Shown one piece after another: positions 9,473 through 17,601 of a stretch of DNA of 64,000 nucleotides; position 1 is the first letter of the stretch, and each line of letters opens with the position of its first letter. The notes under the pieces were generated by a model. It was not told the DNA's origin, did not search any database, and worked only from the letters and a program-made list of their open reading frames with translations. The translations under genes were made by a program, and so were the position numbers. This stretch comes from an uncultured Pelagibacteraceae bacterium (lineage in GTDB: Bacteria > Pseudomonadota > Alphaproteobacteria > Pelagibacterales > Pelagibacteraceae), in assembly GCA_902521805.1 (NCBI GenBank), contig CABYTL010000005.1, positions 1-64,000 on the forward strand, given 5' to 3'.

Positions 9473-10915
9473 TTATCTATCTGTTTTGTATTTTTCTTCT
9501 AAATTATAACTATATTTACTCATTGCATAACAAATAATCCAGAAAATTATTGCTGCAAATACATAGCCTTCCATAGCGAATCCCAACCATTCAGGATTAG
9601 TTTTAGCTAAGTTAAGCATTCCTACTATTTCTAATAAACCTACTACAAAGATTAATGGAGTATCCTTAACTAAAGCTAAAAAAGTATTTGCAATTCCTGG
9701 TATAACTAGTTTTAAGGCCTGAGGTAAAATTACAAATACGTGCATTCTCCAATATCCCATTCCTAATGATTTTGCAGCTTCGTATTGGCCTCTAGGAAGC
9801 GCTTGTAAACCCCCTCGTATAACTTCAGCAACGTATGCTGCTTCAAATAATGAAATAGCTATTATACATCTTACTAATTTATCTATAAAAAAATCTGCTG
9901 GTAAAAACATTGGAAACATTACAGCAGACATAAATAATACTGTAATTAAAGGAACTCCTCTCCAAAATTCAATAAAGCCTATAGATATATATCTAATTAG
10001 AGGAAAGCCAGATCTTCTTCCAAGCGCAAAAGCCATACCTATTGGAAAACAAAAAATTAAGCAGAAAAAAGAAATTATAAATGTAAGTGATAAACCTCCC
10101 CAAGCACCAGTTTCTACCCAATTAAGTCCGTCTAATTTTCCTAATTCAATTATTTCTTCATAAAAAATAAAGTATTTTAATAAAATATAAAGAAGAAAAG
10201 GAACAATTAGGAAATAATAAAACTTAAATTTATTAGGAATAAAAAAACCAACAATAATAGATAAAATTGCTGCAATTATTCCATATGAAAAATCAAAAAA
10301 AACTGGACCTCCTGAAATAAAGAAAAAGATGAATAAAAATGCTATAAACGGATAAATTACAACGTAGTAGAGTGTTAAGTATTTTTTAAATCTATCTGTT
10401 GCAAAATATCCAACTGACCCAAGTAGGGCTAAGGCTATAAAAGATAAATTTATTCTCCATTGTTCACCATTTGGATACATCCCATACATAAATCTTCTCA
10501 TCCAAACTTTTATATAAGTCCAACAAGCCCCTGAACCAGTACAAACGTCTTTTGAGTCCCCGCCAAAACTAGCGTCTATAACAAACCAACTCATTGCAGA
10601 AGGAATAGATTTAATAATTATAAAAATTATTAATAAAGATAAAACTGCATTAAAATTATTGGTATTTATATGTTTATTTAAGAGATCTAAATTCTTAATT
10701 CCACTATATTCTATTCTAATCAAATGAAGACCGATAAAACCAAACGTTAAGGGCAATATAAAACTTAAAAAATTTGGAAGAAATCCTGTTAAATTTATCT
10801 TAAAAAATGAGTTTAAAAAAACATCTAAAATACTAACGAAAAATAAAAATGATCCAAAATATAAATAATTATATAAATTAGACTTATCAGGTTTTAAAAA
10901 GTTAATTTTTGACAT
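9473..10915 (-). CDS. aapM: General L-amino acid ABC transporter, permease AapM
   Basis: This 480-aa inner-membrane permease pairs with AapQ. The C-terminal half is the binding-protein-dependent transport domain, with the EAA loop near residue 380 (YEAAKSLGMGYWRMHVFVIL) that contacts the ATPase. A mid-protein segment with CTGSGACWTYI is typical of AapM. The N-terminus holds about 80 extra residues with two or three hydrophobic helices before the point where, from memory, family members usually begin (the helix before WFVIDASFGGD). Its ATG overlaps the aapQ stop by one base, so the two are co-translated. Confidence 0.9.
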   Translation of the reverse strand: MSKINFLKPDKSNLYNYLYFGSFLFFVSILDVFLNSFFKINLTGFLPNFLSFILPLTFGFIGLHLIRIEYSGIKNLDLLNKHINTNNFNAVLSLLIIFIIIKSIPSAMSWFVIDASFGGDSKDVCTGSGACWTYIKVWMRRFMYGMYPNGEQWRINLSFIALALLGSVGYFATDRFKKYLTLYYVVIYPFIAFLFIFFFISGGPVFFDFSYGIIAAILSIIVGFFIPNKFKFYYFLIVPFLLYILLKYFIFYEEIIELGKLDGLNWVETGAWGGLSLTFIISFFCLIFCFPIGMAFALGRRSGFPLIRYISIGFIEFWRGVPLITVLFMSAVMFPMFLPADFFIDKLVRCIIAISLFEAAYVAEVIRGGLQALPRGQYEAAKSLGMGYWRMHVFVILPQALKLVIPGIANTFLALVKDTPLIFVVGLLEIVGMLNLAKTNPEWLGFAMEGYVFAAIIFWIICYAMSKYSYNLEEKYKTDR

Positions 10916-12066
10916 TACTTTTCCTTAATTGCTATTCTTTTGTTATACCAATTCATTAAAACCGAAATTGAAATACTTAAGCTTAAATAAGTAAACATTG
11001 TAATAGATACAATTTCTATAGCCTTACCAGTCTGCATTAGAGCAGTGCCAGCGAATACTAAAACTATATCTGGATAAGCAATAGCTGCTGCTAATGAGGA
11101 GTTTTTAGTAAGATTTAGATATTGATTTGTAGTTGGTGGAATTATTATTCTTAAAGCTTGAGGCATTACAACAAGCTTCAGAACCTGATTTGGTGTTAAA
11201 CCAATTGATGCGGCAGCTTCTTTTTGTCCTTTACCAACTCCTTGTACTCCTGCTCTAACACACTCAGCAATGAAAGTTGCTGTATAAAGAGACAAAGCTA
11301 ATGTTAAGGCTATTAACTCGGGGGGTAAACTAAGACCGCCATCAAAAACAAATGAGGTAGTTGCTAATTGTTTTAATTTAGGAATTTCAAAAGATAAACT
11401 AACACCACCAATTAAAAAACTTAAAAGAGGAAAAATTAAAATTAATCCTATCGATATAAATAAAACTGGTATTTGTTTACCTTGAGACTCTTGAACTTTT
11501 TTCGCATATGTTTTAATAAATATAACAGATATAAAAGCAGCAACTAAAGAGTAAAAAAATATACTAAAATTTTCCCATATAAAAGCAGGAACATACAAGC
11601 CTTTAATAGTTAAAAAAAATACTCCAAACGTAGATTCTGCTTCTTGAGGTAAAGGCAAAGTTCTCAGAGCAGCAAAATACCAAAAAAATAATTGTAAAAG
11701 TAATGGAATATTTCTGAAAAATTCTACATAAAATGCAGCAAATTTATTTATTAAATAGTTCGATGATAGTCTTGCAATCCCAACTATTATTCCAAGAATT
11801 GTTGCTAAAAAAATTCCTATAACTGATACCAATATGGTATTAAGTAGACCTACTAAATACGCTCTAAAATAAGAATGAGATCCATCATATTCTATTAAGG
11901 AAAATTGAACATCAAATGAAGCTTCTTGAGATAAAAAACCATAACCAAAATCAATACCTCTATTTTCCATATTTACTTGAGCATTGTATGTAAAAAAACC
12001 AAAAATTAAGACGACAGCTAAGACTGTAATTAATTGTGGGCCAAGATCTTTAACTTTAAAATTCAC
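10915..12066 (-). CDS. aapQ: General L-amino acid ABC transporter, permease AapQ
   Basis: AapQ is the second membrane subunit of the amino-acid importer. The 383-aa sequence has a first transmembrane helix near residues 12-27. A periplasmic stretch follows, then the paired helices of the transport domain. The EAA loop reads EAAASIGLTPNQVLKLVV around residue 293. The FYVEFFRNIPLLLQLFFWYF segment is characteristic of HisM/AapQ permeases. It lies 75 nt downstream of aapJ, beyond a strong hairpin (12093-12122), so it is probably made at a lower level than the binding protein. Confidence 0.92.
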   Translation of the reverse strand: MNFKVKDLGPQLITVLAVVLIFGFFTYNAQVNMENRGIDFGYGFLSQEASFDVQFSLIEYDGSHSYFRAYLVGLLNTILVSVIGIFLATILGIIVGIARLSSNYLINKFAAFYVEFFRNIPLLLQLFFWYFAALRTLPLPQEAESTFGVFFLTIKGLYVPAFIWENFSIFFYSLVAAFISVIFIKTYAKKVQESQGKQIPVLFISIGLILIFPLLSFLIGGVSLSFEIPKLKQLATTSFVFDGGLSLPPELIALTLALSLYTATFIAECVRAGVQGVGKGQKEAAASIGLTPNQVLKLVVMPQALRIIIPPTTNQYLNLTKNSSLAAAIAYPDIVLVFAGTALMQTGKAIEIVSITMFTYLSLSISISVLMNWYNKRIAIKEK

Positions 12067-12092
12067 AATGGGGATAATATATGAGTTTATAA

Positions 12093-12122
12093 AAAAAGGG
12101 CTAGAAAAATCTAGCCCTTTTT
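12093..12122 (-). terminator. Intercistronic hairpin between aapJ and aapQ
   Basis: A perfect 12-bp inverted repeat (AAAAAGGGCTAG / CTAGCCCTTTTT) encloses a 6-nt loop. On the minus strand it ends in a run of seven T, so it has the form of an intrinsic terminator. It lies 19 nt past the aapJ stop and 26 nt before aapQ. Such elements after a binding-protein gene typically cause partial termination or protect the upstream mRNA from 3' decay, so AapJ exceeds its permeases. Confidence 0.85.
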
Positions 12123-12141
12123 AAGTAATTAATAACCTAAG

Positions 12142-13182
12142 TTATCTTGATGGCGGAACGTATAAAATACCACCTTTAGTCCATAATTCATTTGGACCTC
12201 TGTCTGGTAAAATACCAGTGTCAGCTATATTTCTTTTATAACTTTCACCATAATTTCCAACTTGTTTGATAATCCTTAAGTTCCACTCGTTATCTAAACC
12301 GAATGCTGCACCCATTTCACCTTCAGCGCCAACTAATCTTTTAATAGCTGGATTATCAGAAGTTTTCATTGAGTCTGCATTTGCTGATGTAATACCATAT
12401 TCCTCAGCTTCAATCATAGTATTTAAAGACCATCTAACGATATCTTCCCATACTGCATCGCCTTGTCTTACAACTGGACCTAATGGCTCCTTAGATATAG
12501 TTTCTGGTAATACAACATGTTCATCAGGATTGCTTAGCTTTATTCTTTGAGCAGCTAAACCTGATTTATCTGTAGTGTATGTATCACATCTTCCAGCATC
12601 ATAAGCTGCAACAACTTCGTCAGCTTTTTCAAAAGTTACTGGTTCATAAGATATTCCTTTTGAATTAAAGAAATCTCTCATATTAAGCTCAGTTGTTGTA
12701 CCTAAATTTGTACAAGCTGAGATTCCATTTTTGAATTGACTTGTTGAAGTGATACCTGAACTTTTTCTAACCATGAAACCTTGACCATCGTAGAAGTTTA
12801 CTCCAACGAAAGTAAGTCCAATATCTGCATCTCTTGAAAGAGTCCAAGTTGTGTTTCTTGATAAGATATCAATCTCACCAGAAGTTAAAGCCGTAAATCT
12901 TTCTTTAGCACTTAGTGGTGTAAACTTAACTTTGTTTGCATCACCTAATACTGCAGCAGCTACTGCTCTACATACATCAACGTCTACACCAGTCCAATTT
13001 CCTGCTGCATCAGCATTAGAAAAACCTGGAAGACCTTGAGATACTCCACATCTCACAAAACCCTTTTTTTGAGTGTTTTTAAGTGTCTTTGATTTTTTAG
13101 CAGCCATAGTTTCTGTTGTAAAAGTAAACAACACTGCAACCATAGCAACTAATGAAGTTAATTGTTTTAAGTATTTAAACAT
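12142..13182 (-). CDS. aapJ: General L-amino acid ABC transporter, periplasmic binding protein
   Basis: AapJ captures amino acids in the periplasm and delivers them to AapQM. The 346-aa protein opens with a signal peptide (charged MFKYLKQ, a hydrophobic core, then ETMAAKK around residue 28). The mature protein is a family 3 solute-binding fold: GFVRCGVSQGLPGF, then DVDVCRAVAAAVLGD, FTALTSGEIDILSRNTTWTL, and the closing GPNELWTKGGILYVPP that marks the AapJ/YhdW group. A clear ribosome-binding site (GGAAGA) precedes the ATG. Codon choice seems less AT-extreme than in its neighbours, as expected for a highly expressed gene. Regulatory structure lies on both sides: a 5' hairpin and palindrome, and a 3' terminator-like stem. 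Confidence 0.95.
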   Translation of the reverse strand: MFKYLKQLTSLVAMVAVLFTFTTETMAAKKSKTLKNTQKKGFVRCGVSQGLPGFSNADAAGNWTGVDVDVCRAVAAAVLGDANKVKFTPLSAKERFTALTSGEIDILSRNTTWTLSRDADIGLTFVGVNFYDGQGFMVRKSSGITSTSQFKNGISACTNLGTTTELNMRDFFNSKGISYEPVTFEKADEVVAAYDAGRCDTYTTDKSGLAAQRIKLSNPDEHVVLPETISKEPLGPVVRQGDAVWEDIVRWSLNTMIEAEEYGITSANADSMKTSDNPAIKRLVGAEGEMGAAFGLDNEWNLRIIKQVGNYGESYKRNIADTGILPDRGPNELWTKGGILYVPPSR

Positions 13183-13205
13183 TATTCTTCCTTTTGTTTG
13201 TTTTT

Positions 13206-13219
13206 ATTTGTTAACAAAT
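13206..13219. promoter_or_regulatory. 14-bp perfect palindrome in the aapJ leader
   Basis: ATTTGTTAACAAAT is a perfect palindrome 24 nt before the aapJ ATG, immediately adjacent to the hairpin at 13220-13241. It could be an operator or part of the leader structure. Long AT palindromes are not rare in such a genome, so function is uncertain. Confidence 0.4.
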
Positions 13220-13241
13220 AATTCAAAATTGCTTTTGAATT
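13220..13241 (-). promoter_or_regulatory. Hairpin with GCAA tetraloop in the aapJ 5' leader
   Basis: On the minus strand AATTCAAAA and TTTTGAATT form a perfect 9-bp stem closed by GCAA, a GNRA tetraloop. If the candidate promoter just upstream is right, the hairpin begins at about the first transcribed nucleotide, the position where 5' stem-loops protect mRNAs from decay. Confidence 0.55.
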
Positions 13242-13246
13242 TTCAT

Positions 13247-13276
13247 AATTTAAACATGTAAGAAAAAACTCTTCAA
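13247..13276 (-). promoter_or_regulatory. Candidate promoter of aapJ
   Basis: On the minus strand TTGAAG (13276-13271) and TAAATT (13252-13247) are separated by 18 nt. Each matches the sigma-70 consensus at four of six positions. The implied start of transcription is near 13240. It lies between the tRNA-Arg 3' end and aapJ, where a promoter is expected. Confidence 0.35.
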
Positions 13277-13338
13277 GAAGAATTTAATTGATTACTATTG
13301 TGGTATTTTGGCCTATGAAACCCATTTTGATCAAATAA

Positions 13339-13415
13339 TGGCGCGCCCTGGAGGATTCGAACCTCCGACCCTCGGTTTAGAAAACCGATGCTCTATCCAG
13401 CTGAGCTAAGGGCGC
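13339..13415 (-). tRNA. tRNA-Arg (TCT)
   Basis: On the minus strand the acceptor stem GCGCCCT pairs with AGGGCGC. The D arm has TAGCTCAGCTGGATAGAGC, the T arm GGTTCGAATCC, and the anticodon loop TTTCTAA gives anticodon TCT for AGA codons, the favoured Arg codon here. CCA is encoded. It lies 27 nt downstream of trkH on the same strand and may be processed from the trkH transcript. Confidence 0.95.
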
Positions 13416-13442
13416 ATATATTCATACGTATATAATATATAA

Positions 13443-14849
13443 TTAATCTTTAAAAAGAAATTTTTTAATAATAATTAGAAATGTTAACAATTCAATTCTT
13501 CCTATTATCATAAATAAAATTAACGAATATTTGGCTAAATAATTAAGATTATAGAAATCAAAATTTGATAATCCATATGAAGAAGAATTTACGGTGTTCA
13601 TTATTGTTAAAATTGAAAGTTTAAAAGCACTTTCGAACTCTATTTGACTTAAACTAAGTAATATAGCTAGGCTGAATAAAGAAATAATAAATATAATAAT
13701 TGTTAAAAAATATTTATTTATTTCTTTAAAATCAAAGTTTATTTTTGTAAATGATAATTTATTCATAAATATATTTTTTGGTCTACTAAAAGATAAAATT
13801 TGATTCATAGAATATTTAAATAATGAATAAACTTTAATAAATCTCAAACCAGAACTCGTAGAAAAAAATGAACCTCCAATAATAACAAGTATTAGATATA
13901 AGATATTTAACTTAGATTGATTATAATTCAAAGAGAAGCCAATATTTGACATGCTGCTTGATAAAGAAAGAAGATTTATTGAAAAATTTTCATTAAATGA
14001 AAAAAAAAGAAAAAAAATTGAAACTACGAATAAATAATAAAATATTAAATGTAAGTCCTCATAAAAAAAATTTAAATTTTTTCTTTTAATAAAGAAGATG
14101 TTGTAAGTAAAAAAAATACTAAAATAAGAAAATAATAATAATATAGAAAAAATAATAATTTGAGTATTATTTTTAAGAATACTTGAAAGCTCATTGGTTG
14201 GAAGAAAACCTCCAGATGATATAATTGAAAATGCCAAGTTAAGAGAGTCAAAGTCTCTAATTGATAAAATTTTAAGAGTTATGAATATTATAAATGTTAG
14301 AAAGGAGTATAATAGAAATATTTTAGTTGATTGTTTTAATATTTCAGAACTATCAAAAGATAAATAATTTGTTAAAGATTTTTTAAAACTTTCATCATAA
14401 ATATCTATTAAATAAATGATAGAGAATAAAAAATACAGTCCACCGATCCATTGTATCGATGATCTCCACAAAATTAGGCTTTGATCTATAAGTTTGATAT
14501 TTTCAAACATAGTAAATCCGGTAGAAGTAAAACCTGATACAGCCTCGAAATAAGAGTTTAAAAATGTTAGATTATAAATACTAAAATAAAATGGTAGAGA
14601 TAATATGATTGGTAATGTTAAATATCCAAAAAAAACAGTTAAAATTTTTTCAAAAATACTAATTTTCTTGCTGTTATTATCAAATTTATAAAATAATAAG
14701 GCAATTAATAATGATGCGGTTAGACTTATGTAATAAGTATTAAGATTTAAATATAAATTAAAATAATAAGAATAAATTACATTTAAAAATGAAAAAATTG
14801 TTATTAATCCAAAAAAGAAACTAAGGTATCTAATTCTTAAGCTAATCAT
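13443..14849 (-). CDS. trkH: Trk-type potassium uptake channel subunit TrkH
   Basis: TrkH is the membrane pore for potassium uptake, gated by TrkA. The 468-aa sequence is almost entirely hydrophobic, with about ten helices arranged as four membrane-pore-membrane repeats. The selectivity-filter loops can be seen as SGFTSTGFTMF (near 105), SIISSGGFLPTNE (near 210), SSSMSNIGFSLNY (near 298) and a more divergent fourth loop, NTVNSSSYGLSNFD (near 425). Each has the expected glycine. It follows trkA by 10 nt, and ntrX and ntrY lie upstream, giving a ntrY-ntrX-trkA-trkH transcription unit. Identity to well-studied TrkH looks low, but the trkA neighbour supports the call. Confidence 0.88.
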   Translation of the reverse strand: MISLRIRYLSFFFGLITIFSFLNVIYSYYFNLYLNLNTYYISLTASLLIALLFYKFDNNSKKISIFEKILTVFFGYLTLPIILSLPFYFSIYNLTFLNSYFEAVSGFTSTGFTMFENIKLIDQSLILWRSSIQWIGGLYFLFSIIYLIDIYDESFKKSLTNYLSFDSSEILKQSTKIFLLYSFLTFIIFITLKILSIRDFDSLNLAFSIISSGGFLPTNELSSILKNNTQIIIFSILLLFSYFSIFFTYNIFFIKRKNLNFFYEDLHLIFYYLFVVSIFFLFFSFNENFSINLLSLSSSMSNIGFSLNYNQSKLNILYLILVIIGGSFFSTSSGLRFIKVYSLFKYSMNQILSFSRPKNIFMNKLSFTKINFDFKEINKYFLTIIIFIISLFSLAILLSLSQIEFESAFKLSILTIMNTVNSSSYGLSNFDFYNLNYLAKYSLILFMIIGRIELLTFLIIIKKFLFKD

Positions 14850-14859
14850 TTAATGTTTA

Positions 14860-16245
14860 CTAATTTAGCCTAAATATACTTTCAACAATTGGGATTGTAT
14901 CTTTTTTAGCTAGAAAGACTACATTATCTTTTTTTTGAAATACAAAATCAGAACTTGGTATAATTACTTTTTTATCTCTTAGTACAGCTCCGATTCTTAT
15001 TTCATCTGGTAAGTTAGTGTTTTTTATCTCTTTATTAATTAACTCAGATGATTCTGCTATTTCTGCTTCTATAACTTCATATTCGCCGTTTGAAATTGTG
15101 TATGCATTTTCAATAGTTCCTTTGTGAATATGTTTTAATATACTTGAAACAGTATTCATTCTAGGATCAATTATATCATCAATCTTTAATGATGACTGAA
15201 GAAGAGAATAATTCGGTTTATTAATTAAAGCCATTGTTCTTTTATCTTCAATGTCTTTTTGATCTTTTGCAAATTTTTCAACAAGAACACTAACCATTAA
15301 ATTGTCCTCATCATCGTTAGTCAAAGCTAGCACTGTTTCTGTCTCTCCTAAATTAGCTTCCTCTAAAGCTTCTTCATCTAAACCATCTCCATTAATTATA
15401 ATCGTATTATTTAGATTATTAGCTAAGTATTCAGCTCTCTCTTTATTTTTTTCCACTATTTTAACTCTTGCAGAGTCTAAACTCTCCTCTAGATTTTTGG
15501 CTAGATTATATCCAATATTTCCACCTCCAATGATCAAAATTTTTTTAGAGATTTTTTCCTCGTGTCCAAAAGCATTTAATGTTTCTTCCATTTGTAATGA
15601 ATTTATTATTACATAAATCTTATCATCACATTTTATCTGATCAGTTTTTTTTGGAATAAAAGTTTTATCGTTTCTTATTATTGCTACAATATTTGCATCA
15701 AGTTGTGGATATTTTTTTGTTAACTCGTTAAGTTTATAATTTATTAATTTACAATTATCTTTTACCAATATTTCAAGTAATCTTATCTTATTATCAGAAA
15801 AAGGGACACTATCTAAAGCCCCAGGTGCCTCTAGTTTTCTTTGTATTGACTTAGCAATTTCAATTTCAGGAGAAATAATAACATCGATTGGCAAATTTTC
15901 TTTATTATAAACTCGTGTAAATTTAGGATTCAAATAGTCTTGTGACCGAATACGAGCAATTTTTTTTTGAATATTAAATATTGAATATGCGATTTGGCAA
16001 ATCAACATATTAATCTCGTCATTTCTAGTAACAGCAATTATCATATCTGCTTCGGACGCATTCGATTTTTCAAGTATTGAGGGATAAGTACCTTTGCCTA
16101 CTATTGCTTTTACATCTAAACTATCATTTATCTTTTGAATATCTTCACTAGATTGGTCTATTACTGTGATAGAATGACCTTGTTCACTTAACAACTTGGC
16201 AATAGTGAACCCTACCCTCCCAGCACCACAAATAATGATATTCAT
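14860..16245 (-). CDS. trkA: Trk system potassium regulatory subunit TrkA
   Basis: TrkA is the cytosolic nucleotide-sensing ring that opens TrkH. The 461-aa protein has two tandem RCK units. The first begins MNIIICGAGRVGFTIAKLL with a GxGxxG nucleotide-binding fold and the acidic D30 after the second strand. The second repeats it as ILIIGGGNIGYNLAKNLEE near residue 235. Each is followed by a TrkA_C ligand domain ending in short beta segments (near 135-220 and 375-460). The start lies directly next to the ntrX stop with no spacer. The trkA neighbour after ntrYX is common in alphaproteobacteria. Confidence 0.95.
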   Translation of the reverse strand: MNIIICGAGRVGFTIAKLLSEQGHSITVIDQSSEDIQKINDSLDVKAIVGKGTYPSILEKSNASEADMIIAVTRNDEINMLICQIAYSIFNIQKKIARIRSQDYLNPKFTRVYNKENLPIDVIISPEIEIAKSIQRKLEAPGALDSVPFSDNKIRLLEILVKDNCKLINYKLNELTKKYPQLDANIVAIIRNDKTFIPKKTDQIKCDDKIYVIINSLQMEETLNAFGHEEKISKKILIIGGGNIGYNLAKNLEESLDSARVKIVEKNKERAEYLANNLNNTIIINGDGLDEEALEEANLGETETVLALTNDDEDNLMVSVLVEKFAKDQKDIEDKRTMALINKPNYSLLQSSLKIDDIIDPRMNTVSSILKHIHKGTIENAYTISNGEYEVIEAEIAESSELINKEIKNTNLPDEIRIGAVLRDKKVIIPSSDFVFQKKDNVVFLAKKDTIPIVESIFRLN

Positions 16246-17601
16246 TTAATTAAATTCTTTTATTCCTAATCCTTTGAGTTTTCGATGAAGCGCACTTCTT
16301 TCCATTCCAACAAAATTGGCTGTTTTTGAGATATTTCCATTAAATTTTTTTAATTGAATACTTAAATACTCTTTTTCAAACTTTTCTCTAGCTTCTTTTA
16401 GTGGGACAGAAAGGCTATTTTCTGTAATTTTTTCCTGAAAATTCTCATTTTTAAGGGACTCTTTGATAATATTTGATATTTTATCTTTGCTTTCTGGTTG
16501 TAGAATTGCAATTCTCTCAATTAAATTTCTTAGTTCTCTAACGTTACCTTTCCAATTGTGATTTAATATGTAGCTATTATTATCATCAATCTCCAAAGAT
16601 TTAATATTATAATTTTCTGAAATAATCTTTGAAAAATATTTAATCAATAAAGGGATATCAGAGATTCTGTTATTAAGAGGTTCTATATAAATTTCAAAAA
16701 CACTTATTCTATGATATAGATCCTCTCTAAAATTCCCTAAATCTATTTCATTTTTTAAATCCTTGTTAGAGGAGCAGATCAATCTTACATCAACTTTAAT
16801 ATCATTTAATCCGTTTATTCTTTTAAACTTTTGATCAATTAATACTCTTAAAATTTTTGATTGTATTTCTAAAGGAATATCAGAAATATGGTCAATAAGT
16901 AATGTTCCATCATTTGCTTTTTCAAGTGCGCCATAGGAAATAGAACCGTCTATTTTTTCTTCTCCAAACAATTCTAACTCATATTTGTTATTATCTAACA
17001 ATGCACCATTAAGTATAATAAATGGTTTATCTTTTCTTTTAGAATTTTTATGAATTTTTCTTGCGATAAGTTCCTTGCCTGATCCTGAAGGACCATTGAT
17101 AAAAATTCTACTATCTGTAACAGAAATTTTTTCAATTTGATCTCTAATTGTGGATATATTTTTACTATCACCAATTAGATCATAGGATGAAAAAAGTTTA
17201 GTCTCGTATTCTTTATTTTGAGTTTTTAAATTCAAATTTTCTACAGCTCTACTAATAAAATTTAATAATCTAGTTTGATCGAAGGGTTTCTCAACAAATT
17301 CAAATGCCCCATGTTTTAAAGACTCTATTGCCATTTCAATATTAGCATGTCCAGAAATCATAATAACAGGCACATCTTTATCTTTTGATTTTATGTGAGC
17401 AAGGAGTTGAATACCATCATTGTCTCCTTTATCTAATTTTACATCTAATATAGCAACATCAGGCATTTTTTTATCAATTTCGCTTAAGGCTTGATTATAA
17501 TTAGCAGCTACTCTAGTTGAATAGCCCGCTTCAAATATAAGATCGTTTAAAATATTTCTTATATCAACATTGTCATCAACAATAAGTATTTCAGCTGTCA
17601 T
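16246..17601 (-). CDS. ntrX: NtrX-type response regulator with degenerate AAA+ domain
   Basis: NtrX is the partner of the NtrY sensor kinase. The 451-aa protein has a receiver domain with phospho-acceptor D53 (AILDVKL), a central AAA+ domain (about 145-380) and a C-terminal Fis-type helix-turn-helix (KFNGNISKTANFVGMERSAL). Walker A is intact (GPSGSGKE, 170-177), and the arginine-finger region FREDLYHR and GNVRELRN are kept. The sigma-54-contacting GAFTGA loop is missing, as in NtrX proteins generally. The Walker B segment reads LLIDHIS, with H238 where most relatives have the catalytic Glu. This suggests a regulator that binds nucleotide but hydrolyses it poorly, acting as a direct sigma-70 regulator. 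It overlaps ntrY by 11 nt. Confidence 0.92.
   Translation of the reverse strand: MTAEILIVDDNVDIRNILNDLIFEAGYSTRVAANYNQALSEIDKKMPDVAILDVKLDKGDNDGIQLLAHIKSKDKDVPVIMISGHANIEMAIESLKHGAFEFVEKPFDQTRLLNFISRAVENLNLKTQNKEYETKLFSSYDLIGDSKNISTIRDQIEKISVTDSRIFINGPSGSGKELIARKIHKNSKRKDKPFIILNGALLDNNKYELELFGEEKIDGSISYGALEKANDGTLLIDHISDIPLEIQSKILRVLIDQKFKRINGLNDIKVDVRLICSSNKDLKNEIDLGNFREDLYHRISVFEIYIEPLNNRISDIPLLIKYFSKIISENYNIKSLEIDDNNSYILNHNWKGNVRELRNLIERIAILQPESKDKISNIIKESLKNENFQEKITENSLSVPLKEAREKFEKEYLSIQLKKFNGNISKTANFVGMERSALHRKLKGLGIKEFN

Noticed and set aside
13262-13283. Terminator at TCTTC-TT-GAAGA followed by T-run, before aapJ
   Set aside because: The loop would be only two bases, which cannot form, and the stem is short. 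The sequence is better explained as part of a promoter.
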